From Streptomyces sp. PH10-H1 (GTDB lineage: Bacteria > Actinomycetota > Actinomycetes > Streptomycetales > Streptomycetaceae): a stretch of DNA of 64,000 nucleotides. The stretch is from contig NZ_JASISZ010000004.1 of assembly GCF_030063355.1 (NCBI RefSeq), positions 177,903-241,902 on the forward strand, read 5' to 3'. The first letter of the stretch is position 1. Each line of letters opens with the position of its first letter. The notes beneath the pieces are model-generated. The model ran no database searches. It saw nothing but the letters and a program-made list of their open reading frames with translations, and had not been told where the DNA came from. Made by a program: the position numbers and the translations under genes. This document shows positions 28,877 through 38,558 of the stretch, piece by piece.

Positions 28877-30523
28877 TCAGCTCTTCTTGCAGGGCGTCCC
28901 GCGGGTGAGGGCGTAGCGTCCGCCTATCCGGTAGGTGCCCGGGGTCGGCGCGTAGAGCTTGGTCCAGTCGCCGGCCTCGGCGAGACAACCATGGTCGGAG
29001 TCCGTGGCACCCTCTATGCCGAGCCACGGCGACCACGGGATGCGCAGCAGCACCTCGCCGGCCTTCGGGACCTCGATGACCAGCTCGGCCGGTCCCGCCT
29101 GGCGCACGATCGAGGGCGGGTCGGCCAGCGGCTCGGCCCCGGTCACGCTGTAGAGGCGCCAGTGGTCGTCCTGCCAGACCGGCTGCAGCCAGGTGTGCCC
29201 GGCCGCGACGATCTTCGCCTCCGCCACGCCCGCGCCGTCCGGTTCGTCCGACGGGAGTACGACGTAGCCGACGCCCCAGCGCTGCAGCCACGCGAGGTAG
29301 CGGGCCGGGGTGAGGGTGCCGTCGTAGAAGAGCGGGTTGCGCTCGACGTCGGCCTGCCGGTTCCAGCCGCGGGCGAGGTTGACGTGCGGGGCGAGTCCCG
29401 ACGCCTCCCAGTGGGAGCGCAGCGGGACCACCTCGACCCTGCCCCGGTCGGCGCCGACCCGGGCCAGCTCGTCTATCAGCCCCTGGGCGTGCTGGACGGT
29501 CCCGGTCACCGGTGCGGTGTTGACCAGATCGGTGACGGGCTTGGCCACCTGCCAGACGGCGACGGCGGCGAACGCCGCGTAGATGAAGAGGGTCCTGCGG
29601 CCACGGGCGGTGCGCCCGATGGCGGAGGCGAGCAGCACGGTGCCGCCGAAGAGCAGCGAGAGCCGCTCGACATTGCTGCCTATCGGGGACGGGACCGCCC
29701 AGGTCAGCGCTATGCCCGCCGAGTAGACCCACGATCCGGTGCGCACCGTGCGCCATGACCGCGGCACCAGGAGCGCCACCAGTACGGCGGTGGCCAGCGG
29801 CAGCGCGGCGAAGTACCAGGTGAACGGCTGCACCCCGAAGAAGGGGAACAGCAGCGAGGTGCCGCCGACCACGATCGGCGGGCTCGCGGCCAGGATGTAC
29901 GCGTGCTTCCGCCGCCCGGTGAGGAACAGGGCCGCCGCCAGGACCTCCATGAACAGCCCGGCCACCGGGCTGCACATGGTCGCCACCCCGCCCAGCACGG
30001 AGGCCGCGACGATGCGCGAGGTCCGCTGGTCCTCGTCGGGGAAGACCAGGGCGGTGGCCGCGAGGGCGAAGAGCATGCCCAGCGCGAAGGTCACCCGGCC
30101 CGACGCCACGTCGCACCACAGCGCGAACGCCGTCCACAGCGCGGGCAGCATCGGCTTCCGGATCCGGAAGCGGACCAGCAGGTACGCGGCGACCGTCGCG
30201 GACAGCGTGCCCGCGATCACCGCGGTGGTCCGGACGCCGAGCCACGCCATGATGTAGGGCGAGAGGATGCTGTACGAGGCGGGGTGCATCCCGCCGTACC
30301 AGGACAGGTTGTAGGCGGAGTCCGGGTGCTGCCTGATGAAGTCCGTCCACGCGAACTGGGCGGCCATGTCCCCGGCGTCCTTGGCCAGGAACACCGCCCA
30401 CACGATGTGCAGCACCGCGGCGAGCAGGGTGGCCGCCATCACCGGCCGACGTGGATCGGCCATGCGGAGAAAGGACTTGGGGCGCTTCACGGCGGCCCAG
30501 CCCGCGGACTCCCAGGTGGTCAC
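28877..30523 (-). CDS. Polytopic membrane protein, hypothetical (GT-C-like)
   Basis: 548 residues. About 10-12 membrane helices occupy residues 25-350, then a soluble domain of about 190 residues ends in TRGTPCKKS. Between helices 1 and 2 is NLSWYGGMHPASYSILSPYI, a Tyr/Gly/His/Pro loop reminiscent of the first extracellular loop of GT-C glycosyltransferases, but I cannot identify a family. The soluble part (GVGYVVLPSDEPDGAGVAEA) resembles C-terminal domains of membrane mannosyltransferase-like proteins. Divergent from the SpoIIE phosphatase gene; the 280-base intergenic region holds no gene I can see. Confidence 0.65.
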   Translation of the reverse strand: MTTWESAGWAAVKRPKSFLRMADPRRPVMAATLLAAVLHIVWAVFLAKDAGDMAAQFAWTDFIRQHPDSAYNLSWYGGMHPASYSILSPYIMAWLGVRTTAVIAGTLSATVAAYLLVRFRIRKPMLPALWTAFALWCDVASGRVTFALGMLFALAATALVFPDEDQRTSRIVAASVLGGVATMCSPVAGLFMEVLAAALFLTGRRKHAYILAASPPIVVGGTSLLFPFFGVQPFTWYFAALPLATAVLVALLVPRSWRTVRTGSWVYSAGIALTWAVPSPIGSNVERLSLLFGGTVLLASAIGRTARGRRTLFIYAAFAAVAVWQVAKPVTDLVNTAPVTGTVQHAQGLIDELARVGADRGRVEVVPLRSHWEASGLAPHVNLARGWNRQADVERNPLFYDGTLTPARYLAWLQRWGVGYVVLPSDEPDGAGVAEAKIVAAGHTWLQPVWQDDHWRLYSVTGAEPLADPPSIVRQAGPAELVIEVPKAGEVLLRIPWSPWLGIEGATDSDHGCLAEAGDWTKLYAPTPGTYRIGGRYALTRGTPCKKS

Positions 30524-30804
30524 GGCGTCTCTTCCAGTCGCGGGTCCTACGTGCCCCGGCCTGGATCCCCACCCGGCCGGAGTCGAACTCGCACCACGGA
30601 TCTGGAGTTCGAACAGAGAGACTGGACGCTAGCACGGCAGGGGGGAGCGCTCGTGCGCGGGCGTGCGCCCGGATTCCGGCTTTGGCCTTCGCAGTACCCG
30701 GCTCCGGTCGTACCGTGGTATCGGTGCCGCAGATCTTGCACCTGGGAGGGGACATCCCGGCCCGGTTCCGGGAGGCGGCCCGAGGGGAAGGAGACCACCC
30801 AGCC

Positions 30805-33360
30805 ATGGACCGCCGCATCCCTCCGGGGCTGTCCGGACGGATCCCGCTCGCGGTGATCGTCGTGGACGGCGCGGGACTCGTATCGCACTGGAGCACCGGT
30901 GCGCGCAAGCTCTTCGGCTGCTCCAGGGACGAGGCGGTGGGCCGCCCGGCGGTGGACCTGCTGCCGGTGTCCGGCGCTCTGGACCGTGGCTCCCTGGACG
31001 GCGGTGACCTGGACCGCATGGCATTGGACCGCGGTGAGACGGCCACCGGGACCGGGACGTACGACGGTCTCGACCGCAGCCTCGGCCCGGACCTCGGACC
31101 CGATCTCGGGCCCGACCTCGACGCCTCCCTCAACGGCGGGACCTCCTATCCGACCGCCGGCCGTGCCCGGCTCTTCGACGACTGCCGGGAGCACGAACAG
31201 GACCGCGAGGGCGGTGCCGTCGACGTCCTGTGGTGGGCGTATCCGCTGGTCGGACCGGGGCCCGAGCGGCTGCTGGTCCTCGCTGCCGACGCCGCCCAGC
31301 TGCGCTCCTCGCCGGATCCCGGTGGCGGGCCCGGCCAGGACGCCGGGGACGACGAGGCCGGCGAATTCGAACGGATCGCGCCCGGTTTCGCGCTGCACAC
31401 CGAGTTCTCCGGCGCCGACCAGCTCGCCAGGAAGCTGCCCGAGATCCTGCCGAGCATGAATCCGGCGGAGAGCGCCCGGATCGTCTCCCAGGTGCTGGAG
31501 CTCGGCTATCCGGTGCTGGAGTTCAGCCAGCACGACCGGGTGCCGGTCACCCCGGACTGGGGCGTGCCACGGCGCGTCGAGCGGCGGGCCAGACGCCGCG
31601 CCGCGGCCGCGGCCGCCGCGCTCGATCCGCAGGCGGCGGCACCGGACGACCTGGCGCCCGACCTCGAGTACGCCGCCGTGCGCGAGCACCTCGAATTCCT
31701 CAACGAGGTCAGCGCCCGGATCGGCACCTCGCTGGACCTGGCCCGCACCATCCAGGAGGTCAGCGCCGCCGTGGTGCCGCGCTTCACCGATGTCGCGGGC
31801 TCCTATCTGCGGGAGCAGGTGCTCGCGGGCGAGGGCTTCCCCGACGGGCCGCCGGACGTCACCACCATGTGGTACCGGGTGGCCGTCGAGCACACTGACG
31901 AGCCGGGGCGCTGGGACGATGTGGTGCCGGTCGGCGAGTCGATGCCGTTCCCCGAGCACACCCCGTTCTTCCAGTGCATGACCAGCGGCCAGCCGGTGCT
32001 CGTACCCCGGATCTCCGAGGAGATGGGCAACGCGATCGCCGCGCAGTTCGAGAAGCGCGACATCAGCCCGCTGATCAACAACCGGTCGATGCTCGTGGTG
32101 CCGCTCAAGGCCCGCAATGTGGTGCTCGGCTTCATGATCCTGCTGCGCCACCAGGACCGGCCGGTCTTCAACGACATGGACCGGGTGACGGGCGCCGAGT
32201 TCGCCGCCCGCGCCGGACTCGTCCTGGACAACGCCCGTATGTACACGTATCAGGAGAATGTCGCCGACACCCTCCAGGACAGCATGCTGCCGCACATCAC
32301 CCCGCGGATGCCGGGCTGCGATGTGGCCACCCGCTATCTGCCGGGGACGCGGCTGGGGCGGGTCGGCGGCGACTGGTTCGACACGATCAAGCTGGCCGGA
32401 TCGCGGCTGGCGCTGGTCGTCGGTGACGTCATGGGGCACGGCCTCAACTCGGCCGCGATGATGGGCCAGTTACGTACCGCCGTACAGACCATGGCGGCGA
32501 TGGGCATGCCGCCCGCCCAGCTGCTGCGCAACCTCGACGACCTGGCGCAGCGGCTCGGCGACCACTACCTGGCCACCTGTCTGTACGCGGTGTACGACCC
32601 GATCGAGTCCGAGCTGCTGATCTCCAACGCCGGGCACATCCCGCCCGTCCTGGTGCGGGCGGCCGACGGGCGCAGTGAGCTGCTCGAGGTGCCGACCGGC
32701 GCGCCGATAGGAGTGGGCGGCGTCCCGTTCGAGACGGTCAGGGTGCCGGTCGCGCAGGGCGACCGGCTGGTGCTGTGCACGGACGGGCTGGTCGAGGTGC
32801 GCGGGCAGGACATCGGCGCCGGGCTGGCCGCCCTGTGCGAGAGCGCCGCGCACCCGGCGGCGTCGATGGACGACGCCTGCGACACGATCATCCGCGCGCT
32901 CAACCCGCGCGGCGGCGGCCGCAAGGACGACGTCGCCCTGCTGATGGCCCGCCTCAACGGCATCCCGCGCGAGGACGTGGCGACCTGGCAGCTGGCCCCG
33001 GAACCGGGCGAGGCCGCCCATGCCCGGCGGCTGACCCGCGAGACGCTGCGCGGCTGGGGCCTGGAGGAGGTCGCGGAGACCGCGGAACTGCTGGTCGGCG
33101 AGGTCGTCACCAACGCGATCCGGCATGCGCGCACCAGCCATGTCGAGCTGCGTCTGGTGCGGGCCGACGAGCTGCTGTGCGAGGTCACGGACGAGGACCA
33201 CGCGGTCCCCGTCCTGCTGAGCACCGGGCCGGACGACGAGTACGGGCGGGGCATGCGCATCGTGAGCCGGCTGGCGCGGCAGTGGGGTACGAGCCGCACC
33301 GCCCAGGGCAAGACGGTGTGGTTCGAGCAGACGCTGCCGCGATCGCGGCAGCGGCGCTGA
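30805..33360 (+). CDS. SpoIIE family PP2C phosphatase with PAS, GAF and HATPase domains
   Basis: 851 residues. Residues 1-60 look like a PAS domain (LAVIVVDGAGLVSHWSTGAR then LFGCSRDEAVGRPAVDLLPV). Residues about 295-480 are a GAF domain (LEFLNEVSARIGTSLDLART). Residues about 485-715 are the SpoIIE-type phosphatase with GGDWFDTIKL and VVGDVMGHGLNSAAMMGQLR and acidic metal ligands (LCTDGLVEVRG, GRKDDVALLMARL). Residues about 735-850 are an HATPase_c module (ELLVGEVVTNAIRHA, then YGRGMRIVSRLARQWG) as in anti-sigma-factor kinases. Such proteins act in partner-switching control of sigma factors. The region between PAS and GAF is long and poorly conserved. ATG 30805 is the family-consistent start. 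Confidence 0.92.
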   Translation: MDRRIPPGLSGRIPLAVIVVDGAGLVSHWSTGARKLFGCSRDEAVGRPAVDLLPVSGALDRGSLDGGDLDRMALDRGETATGTGTYDGLDRSLGPDLGPDLGPDLDASLNGGTSYPTAGRARLFDDCREHEQDREGGAVDVLWWAYPLVGPGPERLLVLAADAAQLRSSPDPGGGPGQDAGDDEAGEFERIAPGFALHTEFSGADQLARKLPEILPSMNPAESARIVSQVLELGYPVLEFSQHDRVPVTPDWGVPRRVERRARRRAAAAAAALDPQAAAPDDLAPDLEYAAVREHLEFLNEVSARIGTSLDLARTIQEVSAAVVPRFTDVAGSYLREQVLAGEGFPDGPPDVTTMWYRVAVEHTDEPGRWDDVVPVGESMPFPEHTPFFQCMTSGQPVLVPRISEEMGNAIAAQFEKRDISPLINNRSMLVVPLKARNVVLGFMILLRHQDRPVFNDMDRVTGAEFAARAGLVLDNARMYTYQENVADTLQDSMLPHITPRMPGCDVATRYLPGTRLGRVGGDWFDTIKLAGSRLALVVGDVMGHGLNSAAMMGQLRTAVQTMAAMGMPPAQLLRNLDDLAQRLGDHYLATCLYAVYDPIESELLISNAGHIPPVLVRAADGRSELLEVPTGAPIGVGGVPFETVRVPVAQGDRLVLCTDGLVEVRGQDIGAGLAALCESAAHPAASMDDACDTIIRALNPRGGGRKDDVALLMARLNGIPREDVATWQLAPEPGEAAHARRLTRETLRGWGLEEVAETAELLVGEVVTNAIRHARTSHVELRLVRADELLCEVTDEDHAVPVLLSTGPDDEYGRGMRIVSRLARQWGTSRTAQGKTVWFEQTLPRSRQRR

Positions 33361-33412
33361 GTCGGAGCGGCGCTGAGTCGGAGCGGCGCTGAGTCGGAGC
33401 GGCGCTGAGTCG
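33351..33412. repeat. Four 16-bp tandem copies at the 3' end of the SpoIIE phosphatase gene
   Basis: GCGGCGCTGAGTCGGA starts at 33351, 33367, 33383 and 33399 (last copy ends in TT). The first copy contains the TGA stop; the rest are downstream. Because 16 is not a multiple of three, extra copies would change the frame if the first stop were lost. Confidence 0.9.
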
Positions 33413-33490
33413 TTGAGCTGCTGGGTTGCGAGCCGCTGGGTTGTTGAGCCTGAGCTGCTGAGGTTTCGCCGGATCCTGGGGAGTCCCGAA

Positions 33491-34213
33491 ATGAACGTGC
33501 CCAGCAGTTACACGCAGGCGTGGGAGAGCTTCTGGCGCGCCGCGCCGCCGGCATCGGGGTCGGTCTTCTGGGATGCCGAGGCGTCCCTCACCGTGGAACT
33601 GCAACTACCGCTCTTCGAGCCGTACTTCGACGCCGGGCTGCCGGTCGTCGACTTCGGCTGCGGCAACGGTACGCAGACCCGGTACCTCGCCCAGCGCTAC
33701 GACCGGGTGATCGGCGTGGACCTGTCGGCCGCGGCGATCGGGCACGCGCGCCGCGCGGACCCGCACGGCGTCGCCGAGTACCAGCAGGCCAACGGCGCGG
33801 ACCGGGACGCGATGCACCGGCTGCACGCGGAGACCGGTGACGCGAACGTCTATATGCGCGGTGTGCTGCACCAGTGCGAACCCGGTGACCGCGCTCCGCT
33901 GATCGAGGGCATCGCGACGCTGCTCGGCGAGCGGGGCCGGGTGTTCGCGGTCGAACTGGCCGAGGCGGCGAAGGGCGTCCTGATGGGTCTGGCCCAGGGG
34001 CCGGACGGGCCGCCGCCGAAGCTGGGGGCGGTCTTCGCGCACGGCATCGCTCCGGGGGAGGTCGCCGACGAGGCGGTCCCGGGCTACTTCCGCGCGGCGG
34101 GTCTCGAGCTGCTGGCCAGTGGCGAGCAGCTGCTGACGACGACGGAGTCCCGCCCCGACGGCACGCGTATCGAACTTCCGTCGAACTGGCTGGTGGCGGG
34201 CGCCGGCGCCTGA
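33491..34213 (+). CDS. Class I SAM-dependent methyltransferase
   Basis: 240 residues. Motif I is VVDFGCGNGTQTRYLAQRY near residue 52, followed by VIGVDLSAAAIGHARRA (acidic end of beta 2). Motif II-like sequence NVYMRGVLHQC occurs near residue 120. The start is ATG 33491, preceded by GGGGAG seven bases away. Target unknown; not obviously part of an operon with its neighbours. Confidence 0.85.
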   Translation: MNVPSSYTQAWESFWRAAPPASGSVFWDAEASLTVELQLPLFEPYFDAGLPVVDFGCGNGTQTRYLAQRYDRVIGVDLSAAAIGHARRADPHGVAEYQQANGADRDAMHRLHAETGDANVYMRGVLHQCEPGDRAPLIEGIATLLGERGRVFAVELAEAAKGVLMGLAQGPDGPPPKLGAVFAHGIAPGEVADEAVPGYFRAAGLELLASGEQLLTTTESRPDGTRIELPSNWLVAGAGA

Positions 34214-34397
34214 TCCCCCCTGCAGTTATCCACAGGCCTGGCCCGAGCGTTCGCCGTCGCGTAACGTGACGCGGCACGGAGATCTTCGTCTCGGGGGGCC
34301 GAACGTGGGGGACCTGCTCAACACCTCTGACAGCGATGTGCCCGCACTGCGGCCATGGCCCGTGCGTACGGCCTCCCACCTGCGATAGAACGGGTGC

Positions 34398-35234
34398 ATG
34401 GTGAAGATCCTCATCTCGGCGGACATGGAAGGCGCCACCGGCGTCACCTGGCCCGCGGATGTGCTGCCGGGGAGCGAGCAGTGGCAGCGCTGCCGACATA
34501 TGTTCACTTCCGATGTGAATGCCGCGATCGCCGGATTCTTCGACGGCGGAGCCGACGAGGTCCTGGTGAACGAGGCGCACTGGACCATGCGCAACCTGCT
34601 GCTGGAGAAGCTCGATGAGCGGGCCCAGATGCTCACCGGCCGGCACAAGGACCTGTCGATGGTCGAGGGCGTGCAGCACGGCGACGTGGACGGCATCGCG
34701 TTCGTCGGCTATCACACAGGCGCCGGGACCGAGGGTGTGCTGGCGCACACCTACCTCGCCAACTCCATCACCGGCGTCTGGGTCAACGGCGACGCGGCGA
34801 GCGAAGGCCGGCTCAATGCCCTGGTGGTCGCCGAGTACGGTGTGCCCGTGATCCTGGTGACCGGCGACGACCGTACCGGCGACGACGCGCGCGGTTATGC
34901 TCCGCAGGCCCGTACCGTCGCGGTCAAGGACTATGTGTCGCGGTATGCGGCGGTCTGCCGGCCCCCGGCCAGGACCGCGGCGGACATCCGTGCCGCGGCG
35001 AAGGCGGCGACCGTGCTCGCGGTGTGCCATGAGCCCGTGCAGGCCGGGCCGTTCACCATCGAGCTGGAGTTCGACGCCGTACATCTTGCCGGGGCCGCCA
35101 CGGTGGTGCCCGGCGTGGCGCGGACCGGCGAACGCCGCGTCGGCTACACATCACCGACCATGTACGAGGGAATCCGCGCCTTCAAAGCGGTTACCACGCT
35201 CGTGTCGGCAGCGGTGGAGGAACAGTATGGCTGA
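34398..35234 (+). CDS. dppA: M55 family D-aminopeptidase (DppA-like)
   Basis: 278 residues. It carries the zinc-binding ISADMEGATGV at residues 5-16 and downstream NEAHWTMRNLL and VGYHTGAG, which hold the conserved metal/catalytic histidines of M55. DppA of Bacillus is a decameric D-aminopeptidase that frees D-Ala from D-Ala-D-Ala and D-Ala-Gly-Gly. First gene of a four-gene operon whose members overlap by 4-8 bases. The 184 bases upstream hold no gene; they include a TTATCCACA at 34226-34234. Confidence 0.92.
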   Translation: MVKILISADMEGATGVTWPADVLPGSEQWQRCRHMFTSDVNAAIAGFFDGGADEVLVNEAHWTMRNLLLEKLDERAQMLTGRHKDLSMVEGVQHGDVDGIAFVGYHTGAGTEGVLAHTYLANSITGVWVNGDAASEGRLNALVVAEYGVPVILVTGDDRTGDDARGYAPQARTVAVKDYVSRYAAVCRPPARTAADIRAAAKAATVLAVCHEPVQAGPFTIELEFDAVHLAGAATVVPGVARTGERRVGYTSPTMYEGIRAFKAVTTLVSAAVEEQYG

Positions 35235-36585
35235 GCAAGCGCTCTATGAGTCGGTCGACCAGGGAGTCGACCAGCAGGCGCTGGAGGAGGTGGTGCGTTT
35301 CACCTCCGACCTGATCCGGATCGACACGACGAACCGCGGCGGCGGCGACGGCAATGAGCGGCCCGCCGCCGAATACGTCGCCGCGCAGCTCGCCGACGCC
35401 GGGATCGAGCCCATGATCCTGGAGTCCGCCCCCGGCCGTACCAATGTGGTGGCCCGTATCGAAGGCCGCGACCCCAGTGCTGAAGCGCTGCTGGTGCACG
35501 GCCATCTGGACGTCGTACCGGCGGAGCCCGCCGACTGGAGCGTGCACCCCTTCTCCGGCGAGATCCGCGACGGAGTGGTCTGGGGCCGCGGCGCGATCGA
35601 CATGAAGAACATGGACGCGATGGTCCTGGCCACGGTGCGGGCCTGGGCCCGCAGCGGCCGCCGCCCGGCCCGGGACATCGTGCTCGCCTTCACCGCGGAC
35701 GAGGAGGACAGCGCCGCCTACGGCTCCGGCTACCTCGCGGACCAGCACGCCGGGCTGTTCGAGGGCTGTACGGAAGGCATCAGCGAATCGGGCGCCTTCA
35801 CCTTCCACGCCGGCGGCGGCATGCGGCTGTATCCGGTGGCCGCCGGCGAGCGTGGCACCGCCTGGCTCCGGCTCACGGCGCACGGCAAGGCCGGACACGG
35901 CTCCAAGGTCAACCCGTCGAACGCCGTGAGCCGGCTGGCCGCGGCCATCGCGCGGATCGGCGAACACGACTGGCCGGTCCGGCTGACCCCCACCGTGCGC
36001 GCCTCCCTCACCGAACTCGCCGTCCTGCACGGCATCGAGCCTGACCTCGACGATGTCGACGGGCTGCTCGGCAAGCTCGGCCCGGCCGCCGCGCTCGTCG
36101 AGCCGACGGTCCGCAACAGCGCCAACCCGACGATGCTGCAGGCCGGTTACAAGATCAATGTCGTCCCCGGGACATCGACCGCTTATGTGGACGGGCGGAT
36201 GCTGCCCGGCGGCGAGGCGGAATTCACCGAGACCATGGACCGGCTCACCGGGCCGGATGTCGAGTGGGAGTTCCACCACCGCGAGGTGCCGCTGCAGGCC
36301 CCCGTCGACTCGCCGGCCTACGCGGCGATGCGCGAAGCGCTGGAGCACTTCGATCCGGACGCGCATGTCATCCCGTACTGCATGTCGGGCGGCACGGACG
36401 CCAAGCAGTTCTCCCGGCTCGGCATCACCGGATACGGCTTCTCACCGCTGAAGCTGCCCGTGGGTTTCGACTACCAGGCGCTCTTCCACGGGGTGGACGA
36501 ACGGGTGCCGGTCGAGGCGCTGCACTTCGGCGTTCAGGTACTGGACCGCTTTCTGATCTCCACCTCGGGGAAGGCACCGGCATGA
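35227..36585 (+). CDS. M20/M25/M40 family metallo-hydrolase
   Basis: 452 residues. Dimetal site motifs: LLVHGHLDVVPAEPADWSVH (first His and following Asp) near residue 95, WGRGAIDMKNMD (bridging Asp) near residue 120, and AFTADEEDSAAYGSGYLA (catalytic and metal Glu) near residue 155. A dimerisation domain follows (TAHGKAGHGSKVNPSNAVSR). Family members are dipeptidases, carboxypeptidases or deacylases. Here, after a D-aminopeptidase, a role in hydrolysing cell-wall-derived dipeptides is inferred. Overlaps dppA by 8 bases and the next gene by ATGA. Confidence 0.92.
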   Translation: MAEQALYESVDQGVDQQALEEVVRFTSDLIRIDTTNRGGGDGNERPAAEYVAAQLADAGIEPMILESAPGRTNVVARIEGRDPSAEALLVHGHLDVVPAEPADWSVHPFSGEIRDGVVWGRGAIDMKNMDAMVLATVRAWARSGRRPARDIVLAFTADEEDSAAYGSGYLADQHAGLFEGCTEGISESGAFTFHAGGGMRLYPVAAGERGTAWLRLTAHGKAGHGSKVNPSNAVSRLAAAIARIGEHDWPVRLTPTVRASLTELAVLHGIEPDLDDVDGLLGKLGPAAALVEPTVRNSANPTMLQAGYKINVVPGTSTAYVDGRMLPGGEAEFTETMDRLTGPDVEWEFHHREVPLQAPVDSPAYAAMREALEHFDPDAHVIPYCMSGGTDAKQFSRLGITGYGFSPLKLPVGFDYQALFHGVDERVPVEALHFGVQVLDRFLISTSGKAPA

Positions 36586-38558
36586 CCCGCAGCGTTCCGT
36601 ACGGAGCATGGCCGTCGCCGGTCACCGCGGTGACGGCCGCGTCCCATGACGGCAGCCCGGAATTCGTGGGCGTCGTCGGGGACGAGGTGTGGTGGACGGA
36701 GCCGCGCCCCGCCGAGGGCGGCCGCCGGGCGCTGGTCCGGCGGCTCGCTGACGGCACCGAGCAGTGCCCGCTGCCCGCTCCGTGGAACGTGCGGAGCCGC
36801 GTCATGGAGTACGGAGGCCGGCCATGGGCGGGAGCGAACGACGGGGAGGGCCCGCTGATCGTCTTCGCGCACCTCGCCGACCAGCGGCTGTACGCGTACC
36901 GGCCGGGCACCGAGCCCCGGCCACTGACACCGGTCTCGGACGTGGGCGACGGCCTGCGGTGGGTGGACCCGCAGATCCACCCGGACCGGGGCGAGGTCTG
37001 GTGCGTCCTTGAGGAGTTCACCGGAGACGGGCCGTCCGACGTGCGGCGCGTCATCGCGGCGGTGCCGCTGGACGGCTCGGCCGCGACCGACCGCTCCGCG
37101 ATACGTGAACTGTCCGACGACACCCACCGGTTCGTCACCGGCCCCCGGCTCTCGCCGGACGGACGGCAAGCCGTATGGATCGCCTGGGACCACCCGCGCA
37201 TGCCCTGGGACGGCACCGAACTCAAGCTCGCGCAGATCGGGGAGGGCGGCGTTCTCACCGGCGTCCGCACCCTCATCGGCGGCCCGCACGAGTCGGTCGC
37301 GCAGGCCGAATGGACCGGGGACGCCACCCTGGTCGCCGCCACGGACCGCACTGGCTGGTGGAATCTGCACCGCATCGACACCGGCACCGGCGAGGCCGTC
37401 AATCTCTGCCCGCGCGAGGAGGAGTTCGCCGGCCCGGTGTGGAAGCTCGGCTACCGCTGGTTCGCGCCCGTCGGCCACGGGCTGCTCGCCGTCCTGCACG
37501 GCGTCGGAGCACAGCGGCTGGCCATACTCGACCCCGCCACCGGCGAACTGGTCGACGCCCCGGGGCACTGGACCGAGTGGACCGCGGGTCTCACGGTGTC
37601 CGGCACCCGGGTGATGGGGGTGGCCGCGACCGCGCGGTCCTCGTTCGAGATCGTCGAGCTGGACACGGCCACCGGGCGCCCGCGCGTCATCGGCAGCGCG
37701 CACCATGACACCGTCGACCCGGCGTATGTGCCGGAGCCCGTCGCCCGGACCTTCGCCGGACCCGGCGGCCGGGAGGTCCACGCGCAGGTGTACCCGCCGC
37801 GCAACCCGGAGTTCGGCGCGCCGCCGGGGGAGCTGCCGCCCTATGTGATCTGGGTGCACGGCGGCCCCACCAGCAGGGTGCCGATGGTGCTCGACCTGGA
37901 GGTCGCCTACTTCACCTCGCGCGGCATCGGCGTCGCGGAGGTCAACTACGGCGGCTCCACCGGCTACGGCCGCGCCTACCGGGACCGGCTCCGCGAACAG
38001 TGGGGCGTCGTCGACGTCGAGGACTGCGCCGCCGTCGCGCGGGCCCTCGTCGAGGAGGGCACCGCGGACGGCGCCCGGCTCGCGATCCGCGGCGGCAGCG
38101 CGGGCGGCTGGACCACCGGCGCCTCGCTCACCACCACCGACCTCTACGCCTGCGGCGCCATCAGCTTCCCGATCCTGGACCTCACCGGCTGGTCCGCGAA
38201 CGGCGAGACCCATGACTTCGAGTCCCAGTACCTGGAATCCCTGGTCGGTCCGCTCGCCGAGGTCCCCGACCGGTACCGCGACCGCTCGCCGGTCAACGGC
38301 GCCGACCGCGTCACCGCGCCCTTCCTGCTCCTGCAGGGTCTGGACGATGTGATCTGCCCGCCCGTGCAGTGCGAGCGGTTCCTGGAACGGATCGCGGGGC
38401 GCGGCGTCCCGCACGCCTACCTCACCTTCGAGGGCGAGGGCCACGGCTTCCGCCGCCAGGACACGATCGTCAGCTGTCTGGAGGCCGAACTCTCCCTCTA
38501 CGGACAGGTCTTCGGCTTCGTGCCGCCCGGCGTGCCGCACCTGGAGCTCGCCAAGTGA
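36582..38558 (+). CDS. S9 family serine peptidase (acylaminoacyl/dipeptidyl peptidase-like)
   Basis: 658 residues. An N-terminal beta-propeller region (repeated blades, e.g. GPRLSPDGRQAVWIAWDHPR) occupies about 1-400; the C-terminal alpha/beta-hydrolase has the Ser nucleophile in IRGGSAGGWTTGAS, the Asp in LLLQGLDDVICPPVQ and the His in FEGEGHGFR, so the triad is complete. No signal peptide, so cytoplasmic. S9C enzymes trim small peptides. ATGA overlap with the M20 gene and GTGA overlap with the next gene imply strict co-translation. Confidence 0.9.
   Translation: MTRSVPYGAWPSPVTAVTAASHDGSPEFVGVVGDEVWWTEPRPAEGGRRALVRRLADGTEQCPLPAPWNVRSRVMEYGGRPWAGANDGEGPLIVFAHLADQRLYAYRPGTEPRPLTPVSDVGDGLRWVDPQIHPDRGEVWCVLEEFTGDGPSDVRRVIAAVPLDGSAATDRSAIRELSDDTHRFVTGPRLSPDGRQAVWIAWDHPRMPWDGTELKLAQIGEGGVLTGVRTLIGGPHESVAQAEWTGDATLVAATDRTGWWNLHRIDTGTGEAVNLCPREEEFAGPVWKLGYRWFAPVGHGLLAVLHGVGAQRLAILDPATGELVDAPGHWTEWTAGLTVSGTRVMGVAATARSSFEIVELDTATGRPRVIGSAHHDTVDPAYVPEPVARTFAGPGGREVHAQVYPPRNPEFGAPPGELPPYVIWVHGGPTSRVPMVLDLEVAYFTSRGIGVAEVNYGGSTGYGRAYRDRLREQWGVVDVEDCAAVARALVEEGTADGARLAIRGGSAGGWTTGASLTTTDLYACGAISFPILDLTGWSANGETHDFESQYLESLVGPLAEVPDRYRDRSPVNGADRVTAPFLLLQGLDDVICPPVQCERFLERIAGRGVPHAYLTFEGEGHGFRRQDTIVSCLEAELSLYGQVFGFVPPGVPHLELAK

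Noticed and set aside
30560..30620. tRNA-like GTTCGAACTC and GAGTTCGACTC sequences
   Set aside because: No T-arm stem, anticodon arm or acceptor stem can be formed around them on either strand.
26424..31133. Minus-strand open frame of 1,569 codons
   Set aside because: It crosses the MFS gene antisense and the membrane protein in another frame; its composition is low-complexity Arg/Gly/Ala with no recognisable domain.
34226..34234. TTATCCACA, a perfect DnaA box
   Set aside because: A single box without neighbours, AT-rich unwinding region or dnaA/dnaN genes does not indicate an origin.
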